Shown here: positions 10,491 through 21,261 of the stretch, piece after piece
How the letters are laid out: each line of letters opens with the position of its first letter
Position numbering within the stretch: the first letter of the stretch is position 1
Origin: Macrotis lagotis
Lineage: Eukaryota > Chordata > Mammalia > Peramelemorphia > Peramelidae
Direction: 5' to 3'
Assembly: GCF_037893015.1 (NCBI RefSeq)
Contig: NC_133658.1
Span: 638,224,244 to 638,288,243 of the forward strand
Length of the DNA stretch: 64,000 bases
The notes under the pieces: generated by a model
Told to the model about the DNA's origin: nothing
What the model saw: only the letters and a program-made list of their open reading frames with translations
The model's database searches: none
Program-made: the position numbers and the translations under genes

Positions 10491-12040
10491 TATTAATTTT
10501 TACTTTTGTTTATTTACACATTACTATAATAATCTTGTAAGAATAAACATAATATCCCCCTCCCCCCACAAAAATAAAAAAAAAAACTTCATGAAAAATA
10601 AAGTGAAAGACAGAAAAAAATGTTCTTCAGTCTGTGTTCAGATACCATGAGCTCTCTTCCTGGGGTGGATCATATTCTTTAGCATAAGTCCATCAGAGAA
10701 GTAACTTCCATATTTTTCCACAGATGGTGCTGATTGTAACTCACTCCATCCATTCCTCCCCACTACCATTTATCAAATTTTCTCTCTCCTTTCACTTTGT
10801 CACTCTTCAAAAGTGACTAAGGTACATCTGAGTGGTGCAGCAGACAGTGCATTGGCCCTGGGCCAGGAGGCCCCAATTCTACATCCCACTCCAGAGATCC
10901 AGCAACCACCCGGTCCCATGATCCTGGACAGGCCACTCAATCCTACCACATTGCAAAAAGCAAAAAAGAAAATATGTTATGACTACCCTCTCCCATGATC
11001 TACCTATACCTTGCCTCCCCTTGTCCCCTTTCCCCATCTCTTTCCTTTTTCCTCTAGATTTCTATACACTATTAAGTATGTATATTGTTTCCTCTCTGAG
11101 CCATTTCTGATGAGAATGAAGGCTCCCTCATTTCCCCTCACCTTCCCCCATTCCACTACATTGCAAAAGCTTTTTCTTGACTCGTTTACATGAAATATCT
11201 TAGCCCATTCTACCTCTCCTTTCCCTTTTCCCCCAGTACATTCCATTTTCACCCTCCTGTGCCTTGTCTATAAATGTTCCTTCTAATTGCTCTAATAAAT
11301 GACAAGCTTTATATGAGTATTATCAGTATCTTCTTCCTATGCAGGAATACATGCAGTTCATCATCAAGTACCTAATAATTTACATGTCTCATATACTCTC
11401 TATGCTTCACCTGAGTACTGTACTAGAAGATCAAACTTGCTATTCAGCTCTGTTCATTTCAACAGGAACATTTGGAATTCCCCTATTTCATTGTATATCC
11501 ATCTTTTCCCCCTGGAAGTTTATGCTCAGTTTTGCTAATTCTCAGGTGTATTCCAAGCTCCTTTGCATTCCTGAATATTATATTCCAAGCCCTACAAGCC
11601 CTTAATGTGGATACTGTTAAGTCCTATGTTATCCTGACTGTAGTTCCACAATATTTGAATGGTTTCCTTCTGGAAGCTTGCAATATTTTCTCTTTGACTT
11701 GGGAGTTCTGGAATTTAGCTATAATATTCCTGGAGGTTATTTTTTATGATTTCTTTCAGGAGGAGATAACTGGTTTCTCTCAATTTCTATTTTGCCCTAT
11801 ATATCTAGGATATCAGGGCAAGTTTCCTATATAAATATTTCAAAAATGAAGTCAAGGTTCTTTTCTTGATCATTACTTTCAGGTAGCACAATAATTTTTA
11901 AATTGTCTCTTCTGGATCTGTTTTCTAGGTCAGTTATTTTTTCAATGAGATATTTCTCGTTTTTCTATTCTTTTGATTTTTTTTAATTGTTTCTTGATTC
12001 ATCGCAATGAATTTTCTTTTAAATTGATATATCTGGGGGC
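10490..12040 (-). mobile_element. HAL1-like element H2, minus strand, SINE-bearing subfamily
   Basis: On the minus strand this carries the second half of ORF1. The '...TDLENRSRRDNLKIIVLPES' block is near 11910-11960, and colinear matches to H4 continue through the ORF1 end. The purine-rich 3' UTR then ends near 10490 in an AT-rich tail shared with H4 (20640-20785). A reversed tRNA-SINE is embedded in the 3' UTR at 10818-10970. The element is 5'-truncated inside ORF1. Confidence 0.8.
10818..10970 (+). mobile_element. SINE embedded in HAL1-like 3' UTR (H2)
   Basis: A diverged tRNA-derived CORE-SINE opposite in orientation to its host element. It lies at the same host position as the SINE in H4 (20294-20446), with homologous flanks on both sides. 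It was therefore inherited with the element and is not an independent insertion. Confidence 0.75.
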
Positions 12041-12082
12041 AATAGCTATACTTCTAATCAAGAAAATGGATCTTGTAAGACA

Positions 12083-12240
12083 AAAAAATAGCCAACATTG
12101 ATATAGAACTTAAAGATGTTCAGAGTACTTTATACATCTTATCTCTCTAATCCTCACAACTCATGTTATAAGTACAACAGGTATCTGTGGGAGAAATTGA
12201 GGCTTAGCAAGATTAACTGACATGGACTTGTAAGATCATA
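12083..12240 (-). mobile_element. MIR fragment
   Basis: CORE-SINE-like order in reverse: '...cttatctctctaatcctcacaa...' then 'gaggcttag.aagattaactgac'. It is old and lacks clear ends. Confidence 0.6.
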
Positions 12241-12925
12241 AAGAACAAATGAAACTAAATGGACAGGTTATGTGATATAGTTATGCACACTTTATTTCAT
12301 AAATAAATGAAGGCAGATCAATCTTTATGTACAAGGACAAAAAATGAGGTGAAAATAAGTTATGGTTTGCATCATAGAGAGCATGTCCACATTTATGAGA
12401 TGAATCTATTAAAATATCAAGATATTGAAGACCATTTCCTCTTAGTATTTAAGACAAGTGAACTAGGTATCAATAGTTACTAGAAAACTATTTGAATCAT
12501 AACTGGGATTAATTATATAAGAAAGCAAATCATAATTCATTTTTCTGAAAATGTTTTCAAAATTTGGGACATATGAGTAAAAGCACTATTAAAACCTTGT
12601 AAAATGAAGAAAATAAGTTTCAAGTTAAAAGACAGTAATGGATAAGGAACATTATGACTTCTGCTTTTTTTTATTTACAAGAAAATGGAGAGAATGGGAG
12701 ATAGTTTTCTGGAAGGTAAAAACAGAAAAGCAACAGAACTTAGATGTTTGACAATTGAGTTCTGTCATTTGTTACCTCTTGAGTTTGGTCATGTTGAATT
12801 AATTTTAAGGATCTCAGTTTTCTCATCTCTCCAATAAGGGAACTGGCCTGAATGATCTAGAAAATCTTTTCCAGCTATAAAAAGCTATAATTCTATATCC
12901 TGGAAAAACTTGGAGCATGGCAGAT
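12241..12925. other. Mostly unassigned sequence with a MIR-like patch
   Basis: AT-rich DNA without coding signal. About 12770-12900 resembles the distal half of a plus-strand MIR ('ctcagttttctcatctctccaataagggaactgg'-type order), weakly supported. Confidence 0.4.
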
Positions 12926-12937
12926 AAAGAAAGCACC

Positions 12938-13108
12938 GGTGGGGTGGCTAGGTGGAGCAGTGGATAGAACACCGGCCCTGGAGTCAGGAGTACCTGAGTT
13001 CAAATGGGGCCTCAGTCACTTAATAATTACCTAGCTGTGTGGCCTTGAGCAAGCCACTTAACCCCATTTTCCTGGCAAAAAAACCTTAAAAAAAACCCCT
13101 AAAAATAA
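12938..13108 (+). mobile_element. WSINE1-type CORE-SINE
   Basis: Full-length SINE with an A-rich tail. The target-site duplication 'aaagaaagcacc' is perfect over 12 bp (12926-12937 and 13109-13120). Confidence 0.95.
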
Positions 13109-13440
13109 AAAGAAAGCACCTGTACCAGGAAATTTCTTCCTCCTGACCCTCTCTCCAGGCTTTTGGGGCTACTATGGTCAAATTTCTAGTTCCAATTTAG
13201 TAGTAATGTCAAAAATATCATTTCAAACCATAGATCTTTTCCCCTGCATAACACAGTTTGTATACCCAACACAGTATTCCGATTTCATTCTTTTACTTCT
13301 AGCCAAGATAAGTTGTGGCAAATGAAAATTATTTTCTCCATTTTAAAAGGTATACATGCAAATGAATAGGCAAACATGTGAAATATATATGATAAATGTC
13401 CATGAAATGAAGCATGTCCAAGTTACTTAAGTGAGTCTAC
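13109..13440. other. Unassigned sequence
   Basis: No open frame, repeat or motif that I can support between the SINE and the transposon remnant that hosts the NRBF2 retrocopy. Confidence 0.4.
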
Positions 13441-13472
13441 AGGAGTTCTTAACCTGAATTTTGTGATTTTTT
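13441..13472 (+). mobile_element. Left piece of a short DNA-transposon-like element split by the NRBF2 retrocopy
   Basis: Begins 'ttcttaacctga', the terminal motif also seen at 46713 in a second copy. The rest of the element resumes at 15188 on the other side of the retrocopy. Positions 13457-13472 also serve as one copy of the retrocopy's target-site duplication. Confidence 0.55.
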
Positions 13473-14040
13473 AAAATAAAACACAATTATTTTATATATT
13501 TCTTGCAATCAAATACTGCCAACTAGCATTGCTTCCATTCATGCAGCATTCAGAACAAAGGGAGGATTCCTTGGGTGTTTTGTAAATGATGCATAACATT
13601 TTAATACAGCCAACTCAAAGTTAAAACTTGAGATGTACCCTGATTAATTATGTAAACTGATAATTAAAAAAATCAGAACTAATAATTTGGTTCCTTTCTT
13701 CATGAAGTGGAAGTTGAAACGTTTCTCCAGATAGTCCGGAGGTTGACTCCATGCTAGGAGGAGTGCACAGCGTGGCACGTGGAGGACTCACCCCTGAAGG
13801 CTGGGCATGCCTCCGGGCAGGAGAGGAGCCTCCTCCCAGACGGGGCCACATTATCCTTTATGGCATTGTGGATCAATTATTACGTAGAGCATAGCCCTGA
13901 AGTGAAGAGAAGGAAAATCAACTGCTGCTTGCAAAGTTCTTCTGGGGGGCAGTCTGATTGGAATGGGAAAAACCGGAGGGGTCCATGCTGTCGCCCCAGC
14001 TCCCAAAGCTCCGGCCACACCCCAGCTGGCGTGGGCCTCC

Positions 14041-14103
14041 CCGTGACCCTTCTCCACCCCGTGGCCCTTCTCCACCCTGTGGCCCTTCTCCACCCCGTGG
14101 CCA
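14041..14103 (-). repeat. 18-bp tandem repeat in the NRBF2 retrocopy 3' UTR
   Basis: Three and a half units of an 18-bp motif starting 'ccgtggcccttctccacc' (plus strand), with one or two substitutions per unit. Confidence 0.9.
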
Positions 14104-14232
14104 AGCCTCTTCTCCCCCGGTGGTCCGTCCGGTGACCCTCCACGGACCACCTCGAGCCTCGTGGTGTCCCTCTGGTTGTCTGATTGCCCCTCCCTCCCCA
14201 CCACCTTGAGCCCCTTGTGCCCATCCACTTAA

Positions 14233-15042
14233 CTATTCTTGAGTCCTTTCATTATATCTTCGGGGAGTCCCAGAAGCGGGAAATGGGGGGGGGGACGGAA
14301 AGTGCAAGGGAGGAAGGTTGGGGATGGGAACGTCCTGGGCTTTTCCCGGGTTCGGGAGCCAGGTGGAGGGGCCGGAGGCAGCCTCCGAGGGGCTCCACAG
14401 CTCAGATTTCTGCACAACGTTGGCGTCAGCCTCCAGCCCCTTCTCGAGGGGGGTCTTCTGGAGTCCGGCCTTCCCTGCACGGAGCTGCTTGTTCTCCCTC
14501 CTCAACCTTTCCTCGTCGGCCGCAAGAAACTCCACGTGGCGCTTCAGGCCGGCGATCTTGGTTGCCTGCTCTTCTATGGTAGTTTTGTCATCTTTCGGGA
14601 CTTTGCTGCCAGGACACGGTTCTGTGGGGTCTCTCCTCTTCTGAAGGAGAAAAAGGAGAGTGTCTGGGTCCCTGTGCAGGACGGCTGGCACCGGGGCGGG
14701 ATGAGCCTGCTGGGCCCTGGGCGCACCCTGGCCCTCAGACCCGGCCTCCATCAGCGGTTGCAGGGGGCTCCGTGCGGGGTCTGCTGGGCTTTGCACTCTT
14801 CCTCCCGCTTCCCTCCTCCTCCTCTCCTGAGTAAGCCGGAGCTGTTTCGTGTGGCTGTCCCTTTGTGATTCCTGTGGTAGCTGAGCCTGCTCGGACTGTG
14901 TCAGCTTCACGGCTTCAGAAAGATAGGCGACTGCCTTTTGGTGACACAAAATGGCCTCTTTGTATTTCCCTGCAGCTAATGACCGGTCTGCTTTCCTGCT
15001 CTGCTGATGAGCCAGGTTGAGGGGCCCGTCCATCACTTCCAT
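14233..15042 (-). CDS. Almost intact NRBF2 open reading frame in the retrocopy
   Basis: From the ATG at 15042 (the '[15 protein letters not shown]' start that matches NRBF2) the frame stays open for 269 codons, against 287 residues in human NRBF2. An upstream in-frame ATG at 15093 would add 17 residues read from 5' UTR. The N-terminal MIT-like helical region ('[32 protein letters not shown]', residues 7-50) is well kept. The '[10 protein letters not shown]' segment preserves an LxxLL nuclear-receptor box (residues 129-133). The coiled coil ('[22 protein letters not shown]', about residues 156-177 onward) is also kept. The middle is shortened and diverged. A length change in the ten-base G/C homopolymer at 14285-14294 shifts the frame, so the last ~18 residues are replaced; the normal ending '[11 protein letters not shown]' is readable in the neighbouring frame, ending at 14229. 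It could be a decaying pseudogene or an expressed retrogene with an altered C-terminus. I favour pseudogene. Confidence 0.5.
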   Translation of the reverse strand: MEVMDGPLNLAHQQSRKADRSLAAGKYKEAILCHQKAVAYLSEAVKLTQSEQAQLPQESQRDSHTKQLRLTQERRRREAGGRVQSPADPARSPLQPLMEAGSEGQGAPRAQQAHPAPVPAVLHRDPDTLLFLLQKRRDPTEPCPGSKVPKDDKTTIEEQATKIAGLKRHVEFLAADEERLRRENKQLRAGKAGLQKTPLEKGLEADANVVQKSELWSPSEAASGPSTWLPNPGKAQDVPIPNLPPLHFPSPPPFPASGTPRRYNERTQE

Positions 15043-15187
15043 AGACGCCGGCACAGGGGCTGGGGAGGGCAGGGCGGCGGCCCCCCGGCTCATGATGGGG
15101 GGCCGGAGCAGGGCAGCCCTTGGACTGGCCCGGGAGCTGGATCAACACTGCCGCTGCCGCCGCCGCCGCTGCTCCTCCCCCTCGTCC

Positions 15188-15329
15188 AATTCTGTGATTT
15201 TTTTAAAATATCTTAATAAATATATTTCAATACAATTGATTTTCTTTATAATTCTATTTATCTTGTTTTATGTATTTAAAAATATTATTCTTAGAAGAGA
15301 CGCATAGACTTCACTGGATTGCCAAAAGC

Positions 15330-15330
<1 letters not shown>
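15188..15330 (+). mobile_element. Right piece of the split DNA-transposon-like element
   Basis: Continues the element begun at 13441. The order '...ttcaatacaattgattttc', '...ttatgtatttaaaaatatt', 'agaagaga', 'ataggcttca'-like is a pattern I recognise from an old mammalian interspersed element bounded by 'ttcttaacc' and 'ggttaagaa'. I do not assert its family name. A second copy lies at 46709-46925. Confidence 0.5.
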
Positions 15331-15413
<83 letters not shown>

Positions 15414-15428
15414 ACACAATCACACACA
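15331..15428 (+). repeat. Compound (TC)n(AC)n microsatellite
   Basis: About 23 TC units (to 15377) pass into about 16 AC units and 'aatcacac' variants. The Ser/Glu/Val frames across it are artefacts. Confidence 0.95.
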
Positions 15429-15992
15429 TTAAGAACTCTTGAGTGATTGCAGGATAATTTAACAAGTTTATTTACCTCTAAATACTGTTTCAATTTAAAA
15501 CAATTAAAATCTAAACCTTAGAAAGTCCTGACTACCATCTGAATAACTAGTAAGTGCTGATAATCCAGTTCAGATGAAGGTACTCTAAAGGCATGGGGAA
15601 AGGAAAAGCTCAAGAGGCACTCAAGAGTACTTTTGACACAATTAAAATATAAGCTCACATTGTTTGATGAATAAAAGGACAATTTATGACCTTCAAGGTA
15701 CTTAGAATTTAATAGCTAAGAATAATATACTTAATGCTTCATTAACATTTTCTTTATTGTCACTGTAAAAATTAGACCCTGAATTTAGTACAGTTTATCC
15801 AACCCCTTTATTAGGCATTACTGTGTAAACGTTGTTATTCTTACATCATGACATCATACAAAGAAGAGGCCCTTGCTTAGGTTGAAGGAACCAGTAAGAT
15901 AGAAGTGAACTGAAATCAGGAATAAGATTTTGGGCTCATAAAGGAATATCAGTCAGTTAATTTTTTTTAAATTATTTAAAATTATCTTAAGA
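15429..15992. other. Unassigned sequence
   Basis: AT-rich DNA between the microsatellite and the HAL1-like cluster. Nothing I can name. Confidence 0.4.
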
Positions 15993-17136
15993 GGACAAAG
16001 CCAAGTTGGCACAGTGAAGGCAGTAAATCTGGGCAGCTCTCTCCCAGACCACTCCAAATACCTTTAATTAATGATTCTAAGCAAATTCTAGAGTGGCAGA
16101 ACCCACAGGAAGTCTGTCCAGCCCAAAACAACTTGGAAGATCCATGGGAAAGATCTGTTATACTGGAATTAGAAAGGGCTGTAGTGCAACCTGGGCTCTG
16201 CTGGCCACTTCAGAGTGAACTGGCTTCAGCCATCCAGGAACTGCCCATAGAGCATTGGATTCCTGATGGTACCTGTTTCCATGGCAATGGGGGGGCGGGG
16301 TTTCCAGGCCTCTCTGCCCAGGAATTGCCAAGGAAAACTTGGAAGATTAGAGGAAATAGTCAACTACACCAGAGTGAGCATGGAGCCCAGTCCACTTCAG
16401 GTCTCAAGCACAGACCCAGCCCTGAGAATCAGAGCTGGAGAACCACCAGTCAAGGAACCACCCAGCAATTGCTTCCAGAGTACTCAGCCCATAGACCATA
16501 TATGGGTCAGGGGACATTGCAGAGATCTCTTTGCTCTCTATACCTGAGGCAGGTCTCTGATGCTTTGCTCTTACTCAGAACCAGGTTGCAGTCTGTGACT
16601 CCATATTGTCAGAGCTGAGTAAGGTACCTCCTCATAGCTCCAGGGCAGAGGGGAAGGCTTGTGATCCTCCACAGAGTCAGAGCCTCTCATAAGACCTGGA
16701 GGAATGAATGTCTCTGGGTGGGGAGTGTCCCTGAAAACAACTGCAAAAACCCTCAAATTTGGGGAAGTACATCCTCTGCCCTGAAAGCAGAACTCCACTT
16801 TAATAAAAAGCAAAAATCAAGTCATGGGCTGGGGAAATGAGCAAATAACAGAAGAAAAAAACTAGATCATAGACAATTACTTTGGTCCCATGGCGTGTCA
16901 AAATTTGAAGATGACAAAAATCCAAGCTTCTTATCCAAAGCCTCAAAAATATGAATGGAGCTCAGGCTATGGAAGAGCTCACAAAAAGATTTTGAAAAGC
17001 AAGTAATGGAGGCAGAGGAAAATTTGGGAAGAGAGATGTGGGAAAATCATGAAAACCAAGTCAGCAGCTTAGTGAGGGAATTAAAAAAAATAGTGACGAA
17101 AGTAACATCTTAAAAAAACAGTTTGAGGTGGGGAAA
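15993..17136 (+). mobile_element. HAL1-like element H3/H5, 5' part (5' UTR and start of ORF1)
   Basis: Starts with the LINE-type leader 'gccaagttggcacagtgaa', then 5' UTR (to about 16840). The ORF1 N-terminus follows: the 'NYFGPM' block near 16880, and coiled-coil sequence ending '...QVSSLVRELKK' near 17095. It stops at 17112-17136 ('aaaaaaacagtttgaggt...'), exactly where element H4 begins. The homologous continuation resumes at 21262-21290, so this is probably the left half of an element interrupted by H4. Confidence 0.75.
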
Positions 17137-17842
17137 GAGACAAGAGGTGGCAGGAGGACAGACTCTCTTAGGTGTTCTCTTCAAAATATTTCAAAAACCT
17201 TAAAATTATGACTCTAAATTTTCAAGAGACAGAACCCGCAGAAAGATCCAGTGAAGCAATTCTCCAGTCCAAGATAACTTGGAAAATAATGGGAAGGCTC
17301 TGTTCTATGCGGTTGGCGGGGTGGCAGTACACAGAGTGTAGGAGCTCTATTCCTCTAGAAACAGCCCCAGCTCCTGGCAGCAGAAGTAGGTTCCTCACCT
17401 TCCAACCCAGAGAGCACCAAGCACAATTTGGAAGATCAGCAGTGTGACCTCTGCCAGAGTGAGTATGAAGGCCAGGCTAGCATGGCCTTACTCAGCATAG
17501 CCACAGCCCTCAGTACTACCTAGATACCAGGTAGTAGAAGCAGGCCTCTCGAGCCACCCAGCAGGGGTCACTCAGAAGCTGATTCCTGATTACTTAAACC
17601 ATGGAAGGTAAGGGAGTGGAGGGAGACTGTCAAGGTCTGTCCTCTGTCCCTGGGCAGGACTCTGGGGCTTTGACCACATTCAGACTCTGATTAGAGGCTG
17701 GGGGTCATAGAGAGGTAAGCTTGTGACCATTCAACAGACCAGGAGAGCAGTCAGAGCCTCACATACTGAGGTTCTTGTGGGGGTGTCCCAATAATTATCA
17801 AAAGCTCAGGAAGCACCCCCAAACCAGGCACAGGCTGGGGAA

Positions 17843-18921
17843 ATGAGAAAACAGAAAAAAAGCAGCCTGACTGTAGACAATTACTTTGGTCCCATGGAAG
17901 ACCAAAATGCATAATCTGAAGATAAGAAAGTTCAGGCTTATGCATCTAAAGATTCCAAGAAATATAGAGGTTGGGCTCAGACTATGATAGAGCTCAAAAA
18001 AGATTTTGAAAATCAAGTAAGATAGGTAGAAGAAAAAATGGGGAAAGAAATGAGAGAGATGCAGGAAGAACATGAAAAACAAGTCAGCAGCTTAGTCAAG
18101 GAGATCAAAAAAAATGCTGAAGAAAATAACATTATAAACCAGTTTTGGTCAAATAAATAAAACAGTTAAAAAAGTTATTGAGGAGAAGAATATTTTAAAA
18201 AGCAGAATTGGTCAGATGGAAAAGGAGTTAAGAAAGCTGTCTGAGGAAGACAAATTTTTCAGATGTGGACTAGAGCTAAAGGAAGCTGATGACTTTGCAA
18301 GAAATCAAGACACAATAAACACCAAAAGAAAGAAAAACTAGAAGAAAAATGTGAAATATCTCATTGAAACAACTGATCTGGAAAACAGATCCAAGAAGGA
18401 TAATTTAAAAATTATTGGGTTACCTGAAAGTCCTGATCAGGAAACGAGCCTTGAATTCATTTGTAAAGAATTTCTACAGTAAAATTAACCTGATATCCTA
18501 GAAGTAGAGGATAAAATAGAAATTGAGAGAATCCACCAATCTCCCCAGAAAAGAGATCCAAAAAAAAAATACAACAACCTCCAGGAATATTATAGCCAAA
18601 TTCCAGAACTTCTGATTCAAAGAGAAAATATTACAAGCAGCCAGAAAGAAACAATTCAAATATCGTGAAGCTACAGTCAGGAATACCCAGGATTTAGCAA
18701 CATCTACATTAAGGGCTCATATGGTTTGGAATATAATATTCTGGACAGCAAAGGAGCTTGGAATGAAACCAACAATCTACTACCCAGAAAAACTGAATAT
18801 CCCCTTCCATGGGAAAACATGCATTTTCAATGAAATAAGGGAGTTTCAAATGTTCCTGTTGAAATGACCAGAGCCGAACAGAAAGTTTGATCTTCAAGTA
18901 CAGGACCCACATGAAGCATAG
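17843..18921 (+). pseudogene. HAL1-like ORF1p remnant in H4
   Basis: Best-preserved ORF1 of the cluster but with several stops and frame changes. Starts 'MRKQKKSSLTVDNYFGPMEDQNA'-like. The coiled coil ('KMGKEMREMQEEHEKQVSSLVKEIKKNAEE' region, 18030-18125) is followed by 'DLENRSKKDNLKIIGLPES' (18377-18433) and 'EIERIHQSPQKRDPKK' (18520-18570). A C-terminal block runs '...ATSTLRAHMVWNIIFW..KELGM', and the stop is TAG at 18919-18921. About 360 codons. The protein would be an L1 ORF1p-type RNA chaperone. Confidence 0.7.
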
Positions 18922-19070
18922 AGAGTGGACGAGAAGGGTAAATTATGAGGGACTTAATGATAATGAACTGCATGTATTCCTGCATGGGAAGATGATACTA
19001 ATAAAATGCATATGAACCTTCTCATTTAATAGAGAAGATAGAGGCAGCTTTTATAGATGAGGCACAGGAG

Positions 19071-19990
19071 AGCTTTATACCTAAACTCTAGAATTGACTA
19101 TATTTTTCACATTTATGAATGATGGAGTACTTCAAGAATTATTTTTCCATTTCCCAATGAAAATTAATTATAATCATTTTTTAAAAATATCCCCTCATTG
19201 ATTGGTAATAAGTTTCAAGCATTTAATGTTCTGCCTTGTCCTACTATCCAAACAAGGATGAACACCATAAGATTGCCTTGAAACCAACAACATAATATAG
19301 TGGGTTCTGCCACCTACCCTTCTATTAAGAATGTATATAAACCAAGTCAGACAGAGTTTCCAGGAAATTCTGACTAAGCAAATTTCAAAGAGATAAGATT
19401 AGGGGATGAAGAAGATGGCACACTGCTGTACCCTCCCCTTAGAATTTCTTCAGTTGGTACTCCTGTCAATAACATGGAAGCTTGGGGTGAGACCACTGGA
19501 TGAGCTTGCTTTTGAAGAAGCATGATGTTTTCTACAGATAAGACTATCTGAATAAATTTTTCTTCTATTGGTCATGATGAAAGGGAGGTTCAAGAAAACA
19601 TTACAATGAAGCAATTAAAAATGCTTTTATTATGGATATCTAGCTTTGATTAGTTTCATAATATCACAGGTAATCAATTTCCCATCCAACTGTCTTTGTC
19701 CACTGTACCACCAAGAAAACACCAATCCAATTGTATATTAAAGTGTGAACAGACAAATGTTCAAAATTATAAAAGTCTCCTGGAAGATGAAAGGAAAGAC
19801 AATATTTGGTTCCCTGTCTAAAAATCTAGCAATATATATACATAAAACTAATATCAATGTTTTGATTTACAAGAGAACACATACAGCAAGTTTTAATAAG
19901 AAAATGAGAAACTTTCAACACTCCCACCCACATCCCATACAACATAAAGCACTATATAAATGTCAGCTATTCTGATGAATACTAAGCTAG
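19071..19990 (+). other. Permuted duplicate, order B-A, inserted in H4
   Basis: Block B (19071-19697) and block A (19694-19990) are near-identical to 24312-24937 and 23991-24285 respectively, but joined in the opposite order. H4 3' UTR sequence lies immediately outside both ends. Differences from the other copy are scattered substitutions, about 1-2% by eye. Block A begins with the last ~16 bp of a SINE whose full body is present only at the other locus. This copy is therefore the derived one. Confidence 0.9.
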
Positions 19991-20293
19991 ATATAATATA
20001 TGGTAAAAATGGAGTCAATGGGTAAAAGGGAAATGTGCTGGGAGTAAGGCTAAGTTATCCATTGTAAAATATATTTCATGTAGTTTTTGCAATGGTTTGG
20101 ACAGGAGGGAAGGTGAGAGAGAATGAGAGAGCCTTCATTCTCATTGAAAATGGTTCAGAGAAGAAATGGCATACAAACTCAATAGTTTATAGACATCTAG
20201 AAGATAATGGAGAGAATGGGGATGGGGAGGGTGATGGGCATTATAGAGAAGAGGGTAGATCATAGGTGAGGATAGTCATATATAACACATTTT

Positions 20294-20446
20294 CTTTTTT
20301 TACTTTTTTGCAGGGTGGTAGGATTGGACAGCCTGTCTGGGACTACGGGGTCAAGTGGTTGCTGGGTCTCTGGGGTGGGATGTGGGTTTGGGGCCTCTTG
20401 GCTCCAGGGCTGGCGCTCTGTTCACTGCACCACTTGGCTGCCCCAC
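20294..20446 (-). mobile_element. SINE embedded in HAL1-like 3' UTR (H4)
   Basis: Reversed tRNA-derived CORE-SINE with short flanking repeats 'aacacatttt' (20284-20293) and 'gcacattttt' (20448-20457). It occupies the same host position as the SINE in H2. H5 (about 22529-22545) and H1 (about 10219-10232) show the uninterrupted site. Confidence 0.8.
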
Positions 20447-20778
20447 AGCACATTTTTGAAGAGGGACAGAGTGAAAGGAGAGAGAAAATATAATAGATGG
20501 TAGTGGGGAGGAATGGATGGAGGGAATTACAATTATAGCAACAGCAACTGTGGAAAAAATATGGAACTAACTTCTATGATGGATTTATGATAAAGAATGT
20601 GATCCACCCAAGACAGAGCTGATGTTATCAGAACACAAACTAAAACACATTTTTCTCTCTTTCTTTCACTTTATTTCTCATGAAGTTTTATATTGTTGTG
20701 GGGGAGGGGATATTATGTTTACTCTTACTACAAGAATAATTTAGTAATATTTAAATAAATTAAGAAATTTTTAAAAAT

Positions 20779-21261
20779 CCATTACATCCATGAAAAAGAA
20801 AAGGAAGCTAGGAAAGAGGCAGCTGGCACTAAATGCTGTTTTCTTCTATTTCCCTCACTAAGACATTGGCATTCACAAGGGTACTGATAACTTCTTCTTT
20901 AATTTCACCCTGACTGGGGCTTACTGAACTTTTTGAAACTGAATCCTCAGGGGAATAACCCAATGATGTTTCCAAAGCTCTGAAAGAAACTTCAAACTAT
21001 TCTAGAAGTTATTTCAAAATGGAGAAAGGAGTGGATTTGTTGGTGGGAAGTACTACATAAGATAAATATTTTGTTGGTTTTTCTTTGTAAAATTAAAAGC
21101 ATGGAATGAAAAATATTCAGTTGGACTTATTTGAGGAAGTAGAAATAGTATTATCTTGCATTGTGATGCTTTTCTTGCATTGTGATGCTTTTCATATAGC
21201 TTCTTAACCTGAATCAGTATATTATAAATGATGATTAATAAATTATTAGCTTTATCAAATG
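20779..21261 (+). other. Candidate 3'-transduced sequence of H4
   Basis: About 480 bp of non-HAL1 sequence lies between the AT-rich 3' end of H4 and the resumption of H3/H5. It ends with AATAAA (21237-21242), then 20 bp later an A-run (21262-21268) that merges with the apparent target-site duplication. This is the arrangement expected if H4 transcription read through its own weak end and stopped at a downstream signal. It includes a 19-bp tandem pair ('ttgcattgtgatgcttttc', about 21156-21193). Confidence 0.5.

Larger units (their letters stand above)
13473..15187 (-). pseudogene. NRBF2: Full-length processed retrocopy of NRBF2
   Basis: NRBF2 is a subunit of the autophagy PI3-kinase complex I (ATG14-Beclin1-VPS34) and a nuclear-receptor-binding protein. 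This copy is intronless and spans 5' UTR, coding region, 3' UTR and tail. Target-site duplications flank it: 'aattttgtgatttttt' at 13457-13472 and the same with one C/T change and one extra T at 15188-15204. On the minus strand each begins with an A-run after TTTT, the usual LINE endonuclease site. A variant poly(A) signal AATATA (13495-13500) lies about 25 bp before the 3' end. The GC-rich 5' UTR with its CGG-type run is complete, and the 3' UTR carries an 18-bp tandem repeat. Retention of high CpG content and near-identical duplications suggests a fairly young insertion. Whether it is transcribed cannot be seen. Confidence 0.9.
17137..20778 (+). mobile_element. HAL1-like element H4, SINE-bearing subfamily, inserted in H3/H5
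   Basis: A second, near full-length HAL1-like element: 5' UTR 17137-17842, ORF1 about 17843-18921, and a long 3' UTR to about 20778. The 3' UTR is interrupted by a 920-bp foreign segment (19071-19990) and carries an embedded reversed SINE (20294-20446). It has no ORF2, so it would have depended on L1 proteins. It sits between two halves of an older relative, with approximate target-site duplications at 17112-17136 and 21262-21290. Confidence 0.8.

Noticed and set aside
13648-14582. Multiple 60-130 codon frames on both strands around the NRBF2 retrocopy
   Set aside because: GC-rich DNA has few stops. The frames overlap the NRBF2 coding remnant or its 3' UTR and have no similarity of their own.
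16133-16618. 161-codon plus-strand frame with Trp and Pro content, at first sight a small gene
   Set aside because: It lies in the 5' UTR of a HAL1-like element, and the homologous 5' UTR region of H4 does not keep the frame.
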